Below are positions 34,007-43,280 of a DNA stretch of 64,000 bases, in pieces (the stretch's first letter is position 1; each line of letters starts with the position of its first letter). Location of the stretch: contig DASQDI010000152.1 in the NCBI GenBank assembly GCA_035634255.1, forward strand, positions 55,628 through 119,627, given 5' to 3'. The notes beneath the pieces are model-generated. The model was not told the DNA's origin. It ran no database searches and worked only from the letters and a program-made list of their open reading frames with translations. The stretch is from DATLMR01 sp035634255. GTDB lineage: Bacteria > Acidobacteriota > Blastocatellia > UBA7656. The translations under genes and the position numbers were made by a program.

Positions 34007-34792
34007 ATCATCATCTTCGCGGCGGCCTTCATCGCAGGCATGGTTAATTCCGTCGCGGGGGGCGGCACGCTACTCTCTTTCCCCGCGCTCGTATGGGTCG
34101 GCCGCGACGTGATAACGGCGAACGCGACGAGCGCCGTGGCCCTGTGGCCCGGCTCGCTCGGGGGCATGCTCGGGTACAGGCGCGAGCTCGGAGACACGCG
34201 CAGGTGGATGCTCTGGTTCGGCCTGCCTTCAATCGTCGGAGGAATCCTCGGGGCCATCCTGCTCCTGCGCACCCCGCCGCGCACGTTCGCGGCCATCGTC
34301 CCTTACCTCATCCTTTTCGCGACCGTACTGTTCGCCGCGCAGGAGCGCATAACGCGCGCGTTGCGCGGGCCGCGGGAGCCCGCCCCGACCCCTCCGGCCG
34401 CGCGCTCTTCAGAAGAACTTCTTAAAGCTCCCGGCCGCGCGTGGTGGGCGGGGGCGGTCCTGTTTCAATTCATGGTGGCGGTCTACGGGGGCTACTTCGG
34501 CGCGGGGATCGGCATATTGATGCTCGCGGCGCTCGGGCTGCTCGGCTTCACGGACATACACCAGATGAACGGGCTCAAGAACTTCCTCGCCCTCTGCATC
34601 AACGGGGTCGCCGCGGCTTACTTCATAATCTCGGGCGCGGTCATCTGGGCGGACGTTCTGGTCATGAGCGCGGGCGCGGTCGCGGGCGGTTACTTCGGCG
34701 CGGGGCTCGCGCGCAGGCTGGGCCGCACGTTCGTCCGCCGCGCGGTGATCGTGATCGGGTTCGCGATGGCCGTCTCCCTCCTGTTCAGCTGA
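33983..34792 (+). CDS. TSUP (TauE/SafE) family permease
   Basis: A polytopic permease of the sulfite/organosulfonate exporter family. Family repeats are visible twice: FIAGMVNSVAGGGTLLSFPAL near the start (shown from residue 16) and YGGYFGAGIGILMLAALGLLG in the second half, with ALWPGSLGGMLGYR and INGVAAAYFIISG in between; about seven to eight helices. No ATG, GTG or TTG precedes the first helix in frame. I tentatively start at CTG 33983, seven bases after a perfect AAGGAGG; the first ATG (34040) would delete half of helix one. Substrate unknown. Ends with a stop at 34792. Confidence 0.85.
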   Translation: MTPEPWPLIIIFAAAFIAGMVNSVAGGGTLLSFPALVWVGRDVITANATSAVALWPGSLGGMLGYRRELGDTRRWMLWFGLPSIVGGILGAILLLRTPPRTFAAIVPYLILFATVLFAAQERITRALRGPREPAPTPPAARSSEELLKAPGRAWWAGAVLFQFMVAVYGGYFGAGIGILMLAALGLLGFTDIHQMNGLKNFLALCINGVAAAYFIISGAVIWADVLVMSAGAVAGGYFGAGLARRLGRTFVRRAVIVIGFAMAVSLLFS

Positions 34793-34878
34793 AAAAGTTT
34801 TCAGACCTTCGCGCGCCGGCCCCCGTCTTACCTGGCGGAAGCAAGATTGCCTCGAATTTCAACGGACGAGGAAGGACT

Positions 34879-35199
34879 ATGAAAAGAGTTGCAGGTATCT
34901 TATTGATCGCGTCTTTCATACTGGGTCTGAGCGTCACGTCGTTCGGTCATACGCCCATCGACAGGCGGCAGCACCGGCAGAGGGAGCGAATCCGTCAGGG
35001 CGTCCGGAGCGACGAGCTTACGAGGCGGGAAGCCCGGAGGCTCGGGGTAGAGCAGGCGCGAATCCGCAGGTATGAAGCGCGCGCTCGTCGCGACGGGGGG
35101 CTTTCATTCCGCGAGAGGCGGAGGCTCGACCGCAGGCTCGACCGCGCGAACCGGCACATCCTGAGGCAGAAGCACGACCGGCAGGACCGCGACCGGTAG
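34879..35199 (+). CDS. small secreted Arg-rich hypothetical protein
   Basis: A 106-residue protein: signal peptide MKRVAGILLIASFILGLSV...FGH, then a very basic helical region with RIRQGVRSDELTRREARRL and RDGGLSFRERRRLDRRLDRANRHI, two copies of a loose helical repeat around 'G..[ST]..E.RRL.'. Proteins with this repeat are widespread hypotheticals, with no function I can name. AAGGACT precedes the ATG at 34879. Its strong charge suggests binding to polyanions or the cell surface. Confidence 0.8.
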   Translation: MKRVAGILLIASFILGLSVTSFGHTPIDRRQHRQRERIRQGVRSDELTRREARRLGVEQARIRRYEARARRDGGLSFRERRRLDRRLDRANRHILRQKHDRQDRDR

Positions 35200-35211
35200 C
35201 CGTTAAAATCC

Positions 35212-35243
35212 TGAAAGGATGGCAGCGGCCCGCCATCCTTTCA
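35212..35243. terminator. stem-loop between convergent genes
   Basis: TGAAAGGATGGC (35212-35223) pairs perfectly with 35232-35243, eight-base loop, between the convergent small secreted protein and histidine kinase genes. Neither strand has a strong T run, so efficiency is uncertain. Confidence 0.45.
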
Positions 35244-35311
35244 AACACTGCTCATCCGTTCGGGTATTTACCCGCCGCCCCTCTCCCCGCACCGGCCCCG
35301 AACACCCGGCC

Positions 35312-38300
35312 CTATGCGTCGGCGGCCGCGATCTCTTCGGGGGAACTGTCTTTCGACGTGGCCCGCATCAAGGCTTCGATCTCGGAGAGTAATTCGTCGC
35401 GCGTGAAGCTCCCCTTTTGAATTATGCGGGCGGCCCCCATGTCGAGCGCGCGGCGCTCTTCATGCGACAGGTCGCGCGCGGTGAGCAGGATCGCCGGTAT
35501 CGCGCGCCATGCGGCGTTGAGGCTCAGGCGGTGGACGATTTCAAAGCCGTCCATCTCGGGCAGCATTAAATCGAGGATGATCAGGTCGGGCCGCGAGCGG
35601 GCGACCTCTTCGAGAGCCTCGCGCCCGCTCCGGGCCGTGCTTATCTCGTAGCCCTTATCTTCGATCATCGCGACGACCAGGTCGAGCGCGTCCGCGTCAT
35701 CATCGACCACGAGTATCCGCCCCGGCGAAGAGGCGAGCACCCGTTCGAGGGCTTTGAGAAGCTCGTCGCGCTCTATCGGCTTAGGCAGGAAGGCCCTGGC
35801 CCCCGAGTCCACCGCGCGCCGCCCCGACTCCGCGTCGCTCGAAAAAGCGATGATGGCGGAGGACCCGGCCATGCGCGCCACCCGCTCAAGGAGCCCGCCC
35901 CCCCCTTCGGCCGAGTCCCGGCCGGACGAATCGAGGTCGATGGTAATGACCGCGGGCCGCGCCATCTCCGCGACCTGCAGGCCGCGGTCGGGGTCATCCG
36001 TCGCGACGACTGAGTAGCCCGCCTCGTTCAGATACTTCTTCGTGAGGTAGAGCGACGCGGGGTCGGCGTCGATCACCAGGGCCGTGCGGTCCGGGTCCGA
36101 CGGGGGCACCTCGTCTTCGGGCGAGGCGGCCACCCGGCCCTCGATCTCGGCCGGGAGCTCGACCGTGAAGACCGAGCCTTCGCCCTTCGCGCTCTCGACG
36201 CTTACCTCTCCGCCGAGCAGCTCGACCAGTCGGCGCGTTATCGCGAGGCCGAGCCCGGTCCCGGTCCTGGCCGCGCGGTTGTGCGTCCCCACCTGTCGGA
36301 ACTCTTCAAATATTTTGGGCAGGTCGGCTTCGTCGATGCCGACGCCGGTGTCGCTCACGCTTATCCGCACGCGGCCTTCGGGCGCGGGCCGCGCGCTCAC
36401 TTTGATCTCGCCCTCCTGCGTGAACTTGACTGCGTTCGACAGGAGGTTGATGAGAATCTGCTGTAGCTTCATGCGGTCCGTCCGCATGGGCGGCAATGCC
36501 TCGTCCACTTCGACGCCGAACCGCAAGGGGCGGCCCGCCTTGAGCGGCTCGACCACCGTGATCGCGCGCTCGATCAGGTCGCGCGCGTCCGCTGGCTCTG
36601 AGTAGACATCCATGCGGCGGGCCTCGATCTTCGAGAGGTCGAGCACGTTGTTGATGAGTTCGAGCAGGTCCCGCGCGTTGCGGCCCACGCGCTCCAGGCT
36701 GCTGCGCTGCCGGTCGGAGAGGCGGAGCGAGGGGTCGTCGGAGAGCAGGGACGTGAAGCCGATGATGGCGTTCATCGGGGTGCGGAGCTCATGCGACATG
36801 TTGGCGAGGAAGCGCGCCCTCGACCGCGCGTCGAGCGCCAGCTTCCGGTTCTGCTCGGCGAGCGTGCGGTTGTGTTGCTGTAGGTCCGAGCGCTGCCGGT
36901 CGCTCGCCTCCATGCGCTCGCGCATCCGCGAGATGCTCTCCTCAAGGCGCGTGCTCACGGCCCCGAACCGGGCTATGGCGCCTTCGAGCTCCGCGTTCGC
37001 CTCGGAGAGCGCGGCATTCTCGCTCTCAAGCTCCTGGGCTCGGGCCGCCGCGCGGTCGCGCGCTTCGACCAGCTCGCTGTTAATCGTTGCCAGACGGCCC
37101 AGGTCTTCGCTCAGGCGGGCATTCTCTTCGGCCACCCGAAGGTTCTCTTCCGAGAGCCTCGCGGTATCGACGCTCGAAATGGCGGCCTGCAACTCCGCCA
37201 CCTCCCCGCGCAGCCGCTCGGTCTCGGTCACGAGCTGCTCGTTCTCGCCGTTTATGCGGCTGTTTTCCAGGCGGGCCCGCTCCAGCTGCTCCGTCAGCTC
37301 CGCGAGCCTCTCTTCCATCTCACACCGGGACTGCTCAGATCGCGCGCGGCCCTCTTCGGCCAGGGCGAGGGAGCGTTCGAGGTTCTCGATGCTTACGGAG
37401 AGGCGGGCATTCTCCTCGCTCACCTTCGCGTTCGCGGCCTCGAGCTCGGAGCCGCGGGCTTCGAGCAGGGGCGCGGCCGCCCGCGCGGCCTCAAGCTCCT
37501 TGCTCGCGCTTTCGAACAGGGCCTTGAGCACGTCCATCTCGCCCTTGCGCTCGATTATGTCGCGGTTCAGGGACTCGCGCTCTTTGCCGAACTCCGAGAC
37601 GCTCTGTTCGAGGCTCGCGACCCGCTCCTTCAGCCACGCGCCCTCTTCCTCCAGACGCCTGCGCTCGGCGTCGAAGTGGGAGGCCATTTCGGAGTAGTTG
37701 CGCTCGCTGTCCTCCTGCGATTTGGACATCGACTCGGCGAGCTCGCGGAGGGCGCGGTTGCTCTCTTCGAGCTGTTCGGCGCGCGCGTTGGCCTGCTCAA
37801 GGGAGCGCAGCAGCGGGTCGCGCTCGACCTGTAGCTGCGCCACCCTGTGCGTGAGCTGGGCCACGGCGTCTTCGAGTTCGCCCTCGCGCTCGGAGGAGGA
37901 CTGCCGGGCCTCCGAAAGCTGGGCCGTGTCCCTGTCGAGTCGCGTCTTGATCGAGTCGTATTTAGATTTCATCTCCGCCAGACGTATGGCGGTCACGGCG
38001 GCGGGAGCGAACCGGGCCAGCCGCTCCAGGTCGGCCCGCTCCAGAGAGCGGCGGTTGAACACCCCGATAAGGCCGACGGTCCCGGAGGCGCTCCTGAGGG
38101 GGTAGATCGCGTAGGAGTCGCGGCCTTCTTTGCTCGGGTCGCGCTGGGCGGCGAACAGCCTCTCGCCCGTAACGCCCGAGCCCGGAAAGTCGGAAGCGCC
38201 GCCCCGCGCTATGAGGGCCGGGGTCAGGACGGCCAGGGGGATGCGCGGGAACTCCCTTTCGAGCGCCGCGCCGCTCGCGGCCATCAGGTGCATGCACATC

Positions 38301-38497
38301 TGTCGGTTCGTGCAGTCTCCCGAGAGCGCGCACTGCTCGCATATGTCCCCGCGCTTGACGACCCATATCTTACAGGTGGGCGCGCCGAGGTCGGCCGCGA
38401 TGTTGGCGGCGATGAGGTTGAGCGTGCGGTCGAGGTCCGTGCTCTGGGCGACCTCGTCGAAAACTTCCTTTATCCTGTCTTCGCTGACTGTATGCAT
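35312..38497 (-). CDS. hybrid sensor histidine kinase with GAF, long coiled coil and two receivers
   Basis: A 1061-residue soluble kinase with no membrane segment. Residues 15-175: GAF domain holding a Cys cluster C53-x2-C56-x5-C62-x5-C68. Residues about 180-545: continuous heptad-rich coiled coil full of Glu, Arg and Leu. HisKA follows with the phospho-acceptor at about His569 in MSHELRTPMNAIIGF, then HATPase_c (ILINLLSNAVKFTQEG, SDTGVGID, TGLGLAI). Receiver 1 (TALVIDADPA, ITIDLD) and receiver 2 (ILVVDDDADAL, LIILDLMLPEMDG) end the protein. Receiver 1 is divergent around the acidic pocket (IDAD). No response regulator gene is adjacent. The Cys cluster suggests metal or iron-sulfur sensing. 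Confidence 0.92.
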   Translation of the reverse strand: MHTVSEDRIKEVFDEVAQSTDLDRTLNLIAANIAADLGAPTCKIWVVKRGDICEQCALSGDCTNRQMCMHLMAASGAALEREFPRIPLAVLTPALIARGGASDFPGSGVTGERLFAAQRDPSKEGRDSYAIYPLRSASGTVGLIGVFNRRSLERADLERLARFAPAAVTAIRLAEMKSKYDSIKTRLDRDTAQLSEARQSSSEREGELEDAVAQLTHRVAQLQVERDPLLRSLEQANARAEQLEESNRALRELAESMSKSQEDSERNYSEMASHFDAERRRLEEEGAWLKERVASLEQSVSEFGKERESLNRDIIERKGEMDVLKALFESASKELEAARAAAPLLEARGSELEAANAKVSEENARLSVSIENLERSLALAEEGRARSEQSRCEMEERLAELTEQLERARLENSRINGENEQLVTETERLRGEVAELQAAISSVDTARLSEENLRVAEENARLSEDLGRLATINSELVEARDRAAARAQELESENAALSEANAELEGAIARFGAVSTRLEESISRMRERMEASDRQRSDLQQHNRTLAEQNRKLALDARSRARFLANMSHELRTPMNAIIGFTSLLSDDPSLRLSDRQRSSLERVGRNARDLLELINNVLDLSKIEARRMDVYSEPADARDLIERAITVVEPLKAGRPLRFGVEVDEALPPMRTDRMKLQQILINLLSNAVKFTQEGEIKVSARPAPEGRVRISVSDTGVGIDEADLPKIFEEFRQVGTHNRAARTGTGLGLAITRRLVELLGGEVSVESAKGEGSVFTVELPAEIEGRVAASPEDEVPPSDPDRTALVIDADPASLYLTKKYLNEAGYSVVATDDPDRGLQVAEMARPAVITIDLDSSGRDSAEGGGGLLERVARMAGSSAIIAFSSDAESGRRAVDSGARAFLPKPIERDELLKALERVLASSPGRILVVDDDADALDLVVAMIEDKGYEISTARSGREALEEVARSRPDLIILDLMLPEMDGFEIVHRLSLNAAWRAIPAILLTARDLSHEERRALDMGAARIIQKGSFTRDELLSEIEALMRATSKDSSPEEIAAADA

Positions 38498-38840
38498 TCA
38501 AGTTTAATTGGAGGGCTATTCGAAGATTGATCCGCGTTCCGACCAGACGTGATTCTAATCCCTCGAAGGGTTAGCGTCAATTCTCTTGTTTCGGGGCGGG
38601 GCCAATTATCGACAAAGAGTACTTGTTAGTTGATGGCGGTCGATATAAACTTCATCACAGGATGCTGAATCATTCGACACGTGGAGATACAGGAGACGAA
38701 CCGCAGCGCGATCCCTAGTCGCGGCGGCGCGGGCCGGGCGACGGCCGGCCTTCAAGTCAAGACCAGAACCGATTGAGTCATAAGATCGCCGTCAGAGCCG
38801 ACCCGCATCTGAGGTCGGGCCATTCCCGGATAGTAAAAAT
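38498..38840. other. 343-base divergent intergenic region, kinase/greA
   Basis: Separates the minus-strand kinase from plus-strand greA and must hold both promoters, but no convincing -35/-10 pair was found. A small hairpin CCGACC/GGTCGG (38798-38818) lies about 20 bases before the greA start. No gene-like frame with a ribosome site. Confidence 0.5.
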
Positions 38841-39314
38841 ATGCCAGAGGAAATCAAAAGGAAGATCGAAGAAGAGCTTCACAAGCTTGAGGCGGAGTTG
38901 AGGACGGAGATACCGCAGGAGTTGAAGAAGGCCGTCGCCATGGGCGACCTGTCCGAGAACGCCGAGTACGAGGCGGCGCGGAACCGCCAGGACTACGTCC
39001 GCGCGCGCATAGCCAACCTGAGGAAGAGGCTCGCGGACCTGTCGATGATCGACACCTCGCGGCTGCCGCACGACAGGATAGCTTACGGCTCGACGGTCGT
39101 TCTTTACGATGTCGACAACGGCGAAGAGGTCACCTACAAGCTCGTGATGGCGGAGGACGCGGACGTGAGCCAGGGCAAGATCTCGACCACCTCGCCCATC
39201 GGCCGCGGCCTGATGGGGCGCAACGAAGGCGACGAGGTCGAGATCCAGGCGCCGGCCGGGAAGCGGCGGTTCGAGATAGTCAAGCTGACGACCATCCACA
39301 ACTCCGAGGACTGA
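38841..39314 (+). CDS. greA: transcription elongation factor GreA
   Basis: A 157-residue Gre factor that rescues backtracked RNA polymerase. The N-terminal coiled coil carries the acidic tip GDLSENAEYEAARNRQ, which reaches the polymerase active site; the C-terminal FKBP-like domain reads IAYGSTVVLYDVDNGEEVTY through SPIGRGLMGRNEGDEVEI. Typical length. Ribosome site before the ATG is weak. Confidence 0.95.
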   Translation: MPEEIKRKIEEELHKLEAELRTEIPQELKKAVAMGDLSENAEYEAARNRQDYVRARIANLRKRLADLSMIDTSRLPHDRIAYGSTVVLYDVDNGEEVTYKLVMAEDADVSQGKISTTSPIGRGLMGRNEGDEVEIQAPAGKRRFEIVKLTTIHNSED

Positions 39315-39447
39315 AGCGCCGGGCGCCGCGCATGGCATCCGGCGGTCGCCTATCAACATCCAAGTTCGGGCACCCGGTCACTTGTTCTTGACAACGACCG
39401 CAAGCGTTTGCAATATTAGCGCCTCAGTGGGGCGCGAGGGCCTGTAA

Positions 39448-40152
39448 ATGATTAGTGAAGCGATTGGGGCGGGGAGCACTCGGATCATCAACGTCTTCGT
39501 GCGCGCTCTTGCGCGCAGCCGCATAAACCCGAACGCGCTCACCTTCATCGGCCTGCTGATAAACATCGGTTGCGCGGCGCTGTATGGCTACGGCAACTTC
39601 GTCGCGGCGGGCCTGCTGATGATAGTCGCGAACCTGTTCGACATGCTCGACGGGCAGGTGGCGCGGCTCAGGGGCCGAGTCACAAAATTCGGCGCGTTCT
39701 TTGATTCGGTTATTGATCGTTACTCCGACATCATCGTCTACGTCGGGATCATGATCTTCTACGCGCGGGACACCGTGGCCCACTCGACTCTGCTTGTGGC
39801 GCTCACGGGGCTCGCCCTGGTCGGCTCGGTCATGGTCAGTTACTCGCGCGCGCGGGCCGAGTCGCTCAACATCGCCTGCAAGGTCGGGTTCCTTGAGAGG
39901 CCGGAGCGGGTGGTGCTGTTGATCATAGGCTCCCTGACGATGACGGGGTCGGCGTCCAACCCGTTCCTGCATAAGATGCCGCAGGTCCTCTGGGTGCTCG
40001 CGATACTGTCGCACTGGACCGTCGTGCACAGGATTTATCACACCTGGCACGAGCTGAGGGACACGGACCGGGCCTCGGTCGAAGCGGCCAGGGTTAAGGC
40101 CGGGGCCGCCAAGAGCGGAGACAACCTTGTGAGTGCGGATTACACCGTCTGA
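39448..40152 (+). CDS. CDP-alcohol phosphatidyltransferase family protein
   Basis: A 234-residue integral membrane enzyme of phospholipid synthesis. The complete family signature D(x)2DG(x)2AR(x)8G(x)3D(x)3D is present from DMLDGQVAR to DSVIDR (about residues 69-95), and six helices are expected. The fixed signature does not tell whether the acceptor is glycerol phosphate, inositol phosphate, serine or another alcohol, so no symbol is given. Followed by the zinc-ribbon GspG-like gene 33 bases on. Confidence 0.9.
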   Translation: MISEAIGAGSTRIINVFVRALARSRINPNALTFIGLLINIGCAALYGYGNFVAAGLLMIVANLFDMLDGQVARLRGRVTKFGAFFDSVIDRYSDIIVYVGIMIFYARDTVAHSTLLVALTGLALVGSVMVSYSRARAESLNIACKVGFLERPERVVLLIIGSLTMTGSASNPFLHKMPQVLWVLAILSHWTVVHRIYHTWHELRDTDRASVEAARVKAGAAKSGDNLVSADYTV

Positions 40153-40185
40153 AGTTCCGGACGACGCATAGGAGTGATTAGACGA

Positions 40186-40932
40186 ATGTTATGCCCTTGT
40201 TGTGGGAATGAAGCGTCGCTTGGTAAAAGGGAGTGTCGTTGCGGCGCTCGCTTTGTCGGGGAGCCGCTGGACGAGGCACCTATTAAAGTCCAGAGGTTCG
40301 GCCCCGTGATGACGGCCGCGCTCCTCTTCGTTGTTGTGGCAGGCGCTGCTCTGGTGATAACGAAATGGCTGGCGGTCGCGGGAGTGGTCGCGATATGGGC
40401 CGCATGGAGGGCCGCGCGCCTGGCATACAGGAACCCCGAACTCTACGGAGGGTACCGAACCGCGGTCTCCACGCTCACCGTGGCGTCGGTCGCCGCGACC
40501 GTCTCCCTCGGCTACGGCGCGAGCCAAGTAGACCAGCTCCTCAAGGACCGGGAGACGCGGAAGCGCGCGGCGACGGAGGCGGCATTCCGCCACATCTCCT
40601 ACCTGCTCGAAATTCACAAGGCCGCCACGGGCTCGTTCCCTTCCAAGACGCAGGCTTTGACCCGGCCATCTTCGGAACCGCTCCCGAGAGACTACTGGGG
40701 GAAAGAGATCAAGTACCAGAGCTACACGGAAGCCATAGCCGATGGCTCTCTGGGTGGGGTCAATGGCTCCGTGCGCGGGCCGGGGATCCCGTTCAACAAC
40801 TTCGAGCTGCGCTCGGCGGGGCCCGACGGCAAGGAAGGCACCGACGATGACATCATCATGCGCGACGGCATCTTCATGACCGTCTCCGAGTTGAAGAAGC
40901 AGCCCGTCGCGCTCGACGCGGCCGGGCGATGA
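40186..40932 (+). CDS. zinc-ribbon membrane protein with GspG-like C-terminal domain
   Basis: About 248 residues. The N-terminus is a zinc ribbon (CPCCGNEASLGKRECRCGARF); two or three membrane helices follow (residues about 40-75 and 100-115); the C-terminal soluble part resembles the GspG pseudopilin fold (FRHISYLLEIHKAATGSFPS, PRDYWGKEIKYQ, RSAGPDGKEGTDDDIIM with an Asp-rich calcium-type loop). No prepilin cleavage site. The ATG at 40186 is preceded by AGGAG eleven bases upstream; a GTG twelve bases earlier overlaps that site. Function unknown. Confidence 0.75.
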   Translation: MLCPCCGNEASLGKRECRCGARFVGEPLDEAPIKVQRFGPVMTAALLFVVVAGAALVITKWLAVAGVVAIWAAWRAARLAYRNPELYGGYRTAVSTLTVASVAATVSLGYGASQVDQLLKDRETRKRAATEAAFRHISYLLEIHKAATGSFPSKTQALTRPSSEPLPRDYWGKEIKYQSYTEAIADGSLGGVNGSVRGPGIPFNNFELRSAGPDGKEGTDDDIIMRDGIFMTVSELKKQPVALDAAGR

Positions 40933-41043
40933 AGCGCGGCGAATTAAGGCCGATCCTTGTGTGGGGCGGGCACCGGGCCCGCCCCATTTAATTGCGCGCT
41001 CGGTTCGTCGCGGGTTTCATCCGCCGCGATTTCCGTCATTGAT

Positions 41044-42564
41044 ATGTTCAGGAAGATACTGATCGCAAACCGCGGAGAGATCGCCGTCCGCGTCATCCGC
41101 GCCTGCCGCGAGATGGGCATATCGCCCGTCTCGGTCTATTCCGACGCGGACCGCGAGGCCCTGCACGTGCGCCTGTCGGACGAAGCCTTCCACATCGGCC
41201 CTGCCGCGTCGAGCGAGAGCTACCTCCGCATCGAAAAGATCATTGACGCGGCGCGGGCCTCGCGGGCCGAGGCCATCCATCCGGGCTACGGGTTCCTGTC
41301 GGAAAACTCCGCCTTCGCCGAAGCGGTCGAGCAGGCGGGGCTGGTGCTGATCGGCCCGCCCTCAGCGGCGATGAAGATCATGGGGTCGAAGACCAGCGCG
41401 CGCGTCGCCGCCGAGGCCGCGGGAGCTCCCCTGGTGCCGGGCACCACCTCCCCCGTCGGGTCGGCCGAAGAGGCCCTCGCCGCCGCGGAGACCGTGGGCT
41501 ACCCCCTGATGTTGAAGGCGTCGGCGGGAGGGGGGGGTAAGGGCATGCGCATGGTCCGGTCCCGCGACGAGGTCGAGAGGGCTCTGGCCCTGGCCCAGGC
41601 GGAAGCGGCGGCGAGTTTCAAGGACCCTTCCGTCTACATAGAGAAATTGATAGAGCGGCCGAGGCACATCGAGATTCAGTTGATCGGCGACCGCTTCGGC
41701 AACATGGTCTACCTGGGCGAGCGCGAGTGCTCGCTCCAGCGACGCCATCAGAAAGTCATGGAAGAATGCCCCTCGCCCGTGGTGGACGAGGGGATGCGGC
41801 GGCGGATGGGCGAGGCCGCCGTCAGCATCGCGCGCGCCGCGGGCTACGTGAACGCGGGCACGATAGAATTTCTGGTGGACCGGAATCTGGACTTCTACTT
41901 TCTGGAGATGAACACGCGGTTGCAGGTGGAGCACCCGGTGACGGAGATGGTGACCGGGAGAGACCTTGTCCGCGAGCAGATTCGCGTGGCCTGGGGGGAG
42001 CCGCTCTCGTTCTCCCAAAACGATGTTCACATGCGCGGGGCGGCCATCGAGTGCAGGATTTACGCCGAAGACCCGGAGAGCGGCTTCCTCCCGAGCCCCG
42101 GCCGCATAACGCGGCTCGCGACGCCGGGGGGGCCCGGCGTGCGCGACGACAGCGGCATCTACGAGGGGTGGGAAGTGCCGGTCTATTACGACCCTCTGCT
42201 CGCCAAGCTCTGCGTCTGGGCCGAGACGCGCGGAGGCGCGATAGACCGGCTCGCCCGCGCGCTCGACGAGTACACGGTCGCGGGCGTGAGAACGTCGCTC
42301 CCCTTCTTCCGCGAGGTCGTCCGGGACGAGGCTTTCCGGCGCGCGGAGTTCGACACGGGATTCATAGACCGATTCCTCGACCGGAAACGCGAAGCCCGCG
42401 AGGCGGGCGAGGCGGGCCGCGACCCGGAGCCAGACGAACTCGCCGACCTCGCCGCCATCGCGGCCGCCCTGCACTCGAAGGCGAGCGCGGCTAAGCCTTC
42501 CGCCGAACCCGGCCCTGCCGAAAGCAGATGGAAGTCTGCGGGGCGGCTGTCGGGGCGGCGGTGA
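41044..42564 (+). CDS. accC: biotin carboxylase subunit of an acyl-CoA carboxylase
   Basis: A 506-residue ATP-grasp biotin carboxylase: FRKILIANRGEIAVRVIRA, the HPGYGFLSENSAFA and GPPSAAMKIMGSK segments, the Gly-rich ATP loop KASAGGGGKGMRMV, ERECSLQRRHQKVMEE, and EMNTRLQVEHPVTEMV with the catalytic Glu and Arg. About 50 residues beyond the core are an Ala/Glu-rich tail. Together with the biotin carrier 29 bases downstream it may serve acetyl-, propionyl- or methylcrotonyl-CoA carboxylation; no carboxyltransferase gene lies here, so the substrate is open. ATG at 41044 gives the standard N-terminus. Confidence 0.93.
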   Translation: MFRKILIANRGEIAVRVIRACREMGISPVSVYSDADREALHVRLSDEAFHIGPAASSESYLRIEKIIDAARASRAEAIHPGYGFLSENSAFAEAVEQAGLVLIGPPSAAMKIMGSKTSARVAAEAAGAPLVPGTTSPVGSAEEALAAAETVGYPLMLKASAGGGGKGMRMVRSRDEVERALALAQAEAAASFKDPSVYIEKLIERPRHIEIQLIGDRFGNMVYLGERECSLQRRHQKVMEECPSPVVDEGMRRRMGEAAVSIARAAGYVNAGTIEFLVDRNLDFYFLEMNTRLQVEHPVTEMVTGRDLVREQIRVAWGEPLSFSQNDVHMRGAAIECRIYAEDPESGFLPSPGRITRLATPGGPGVRDDSGIYEGWEVPVYYDPLLAKLCVWAETRGGAIDRLARALDEYTVAGVRTSLPFFREVVRDEAFRRAEFDTGFIDRFLDRKREAREAGEAGRDPEPDELADLAAIAAALHSKASAAKPSAEPGPAESRWKSAGRLSGRR

Positions 42565-42593
42565 GACGCGCGGGCTGAAAGCGAAACTTTGCG

Positions 42594-43088
42594 ATGAAAT
42601 ACGAAGCGGAAATAGACGGCCGCAAGGTCACTGTCGATCTCGAAGCGCGGGGCGCGAGGGTCGAGGCCGTGATCGATGGCCGAAGGTACACTCTGGAAGT
42701 CGCGCAGCCCGAGCCCGGCTCTTACCTGCTCTTTTCGGGCGATAAGGTTTACGAGGCCCGCGTGTGGGAAGAAGCGCCGGCCTCACTCCGCGTCAAGCTG
42801 CGCGACCGCCTCTTCAGCGCGAAGGTACATGACCGGAAGCACAGGAGGGCGGCGGCGGAGCAGGGTGAAGAAGGGATGCAATACCTGACTGCGCCCATGC
42901 CGGGCAAGGTCGTCAAGGTACTGCACGGCGCGGGCGACGAAGTCTCCGCCGGGGAGGGCGTCGTGGTCGTCGAGGCGATGAAGATGCAGAACGAGATCAA
43001 GTCGCGCAAGGCCGGCCGGGTGATCGAGCTCCGCGTGTCGGAGGGCGCGACGGTCAACGCCGGTCAGGTGCTCGCCGTCGTCGAATGA
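42594..43088 (+). CDS. biotin carboxyl carrier domain protein
   Basis: A 164-residue protein. The last 75 residues are a biotinyl domain with VVVVEAMKMQNEI; the Lys of EAMKM is biotinylated. Upstream, residues 1-85 form a separate beta-rich region (KYEAEIDGRKVTVDLEAR, SYLLFSGDKVYEARVWEE) as in the BT-linker of propionyl-CoA carboxylase alpha chains. In many organisms this region is fused to the biotin carboxylase; here it is a separate gene in the same operon. Confidence 0.92.
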   Translation: MKYEAEIDGRKVTVDLEARGARVEAVIDGRRYTLEVAQPEPGSYLLFSGDKVYEARVWEEAPASLRVKLRDRLFSAKVHDRKHRRAAAEQGEEGMQYLTAPMPGKVVKVLHGAGDEVSAGEGVVVVEAMKMQNEIKSRKAGRVIELRVSEGATVNAGQVLAVVE

Positions 43089-43280
43089 TTCGAGACTCTC
43101 TCGGCGAAACGGGCCGATCATTACGGACCTTCTCCTACCGCCCCCCCCTCTCATTCCATTTCGTTTAAAGTGGACCGCAATTGGTGTTCGACAGTACGGT
43201 TTCAATATAGGCCCTTTTATTCCCGCCCCGTAAATGCCGCAGGAATTGCATATATTTCAGGCAATCCCGCGGGCCACCTT

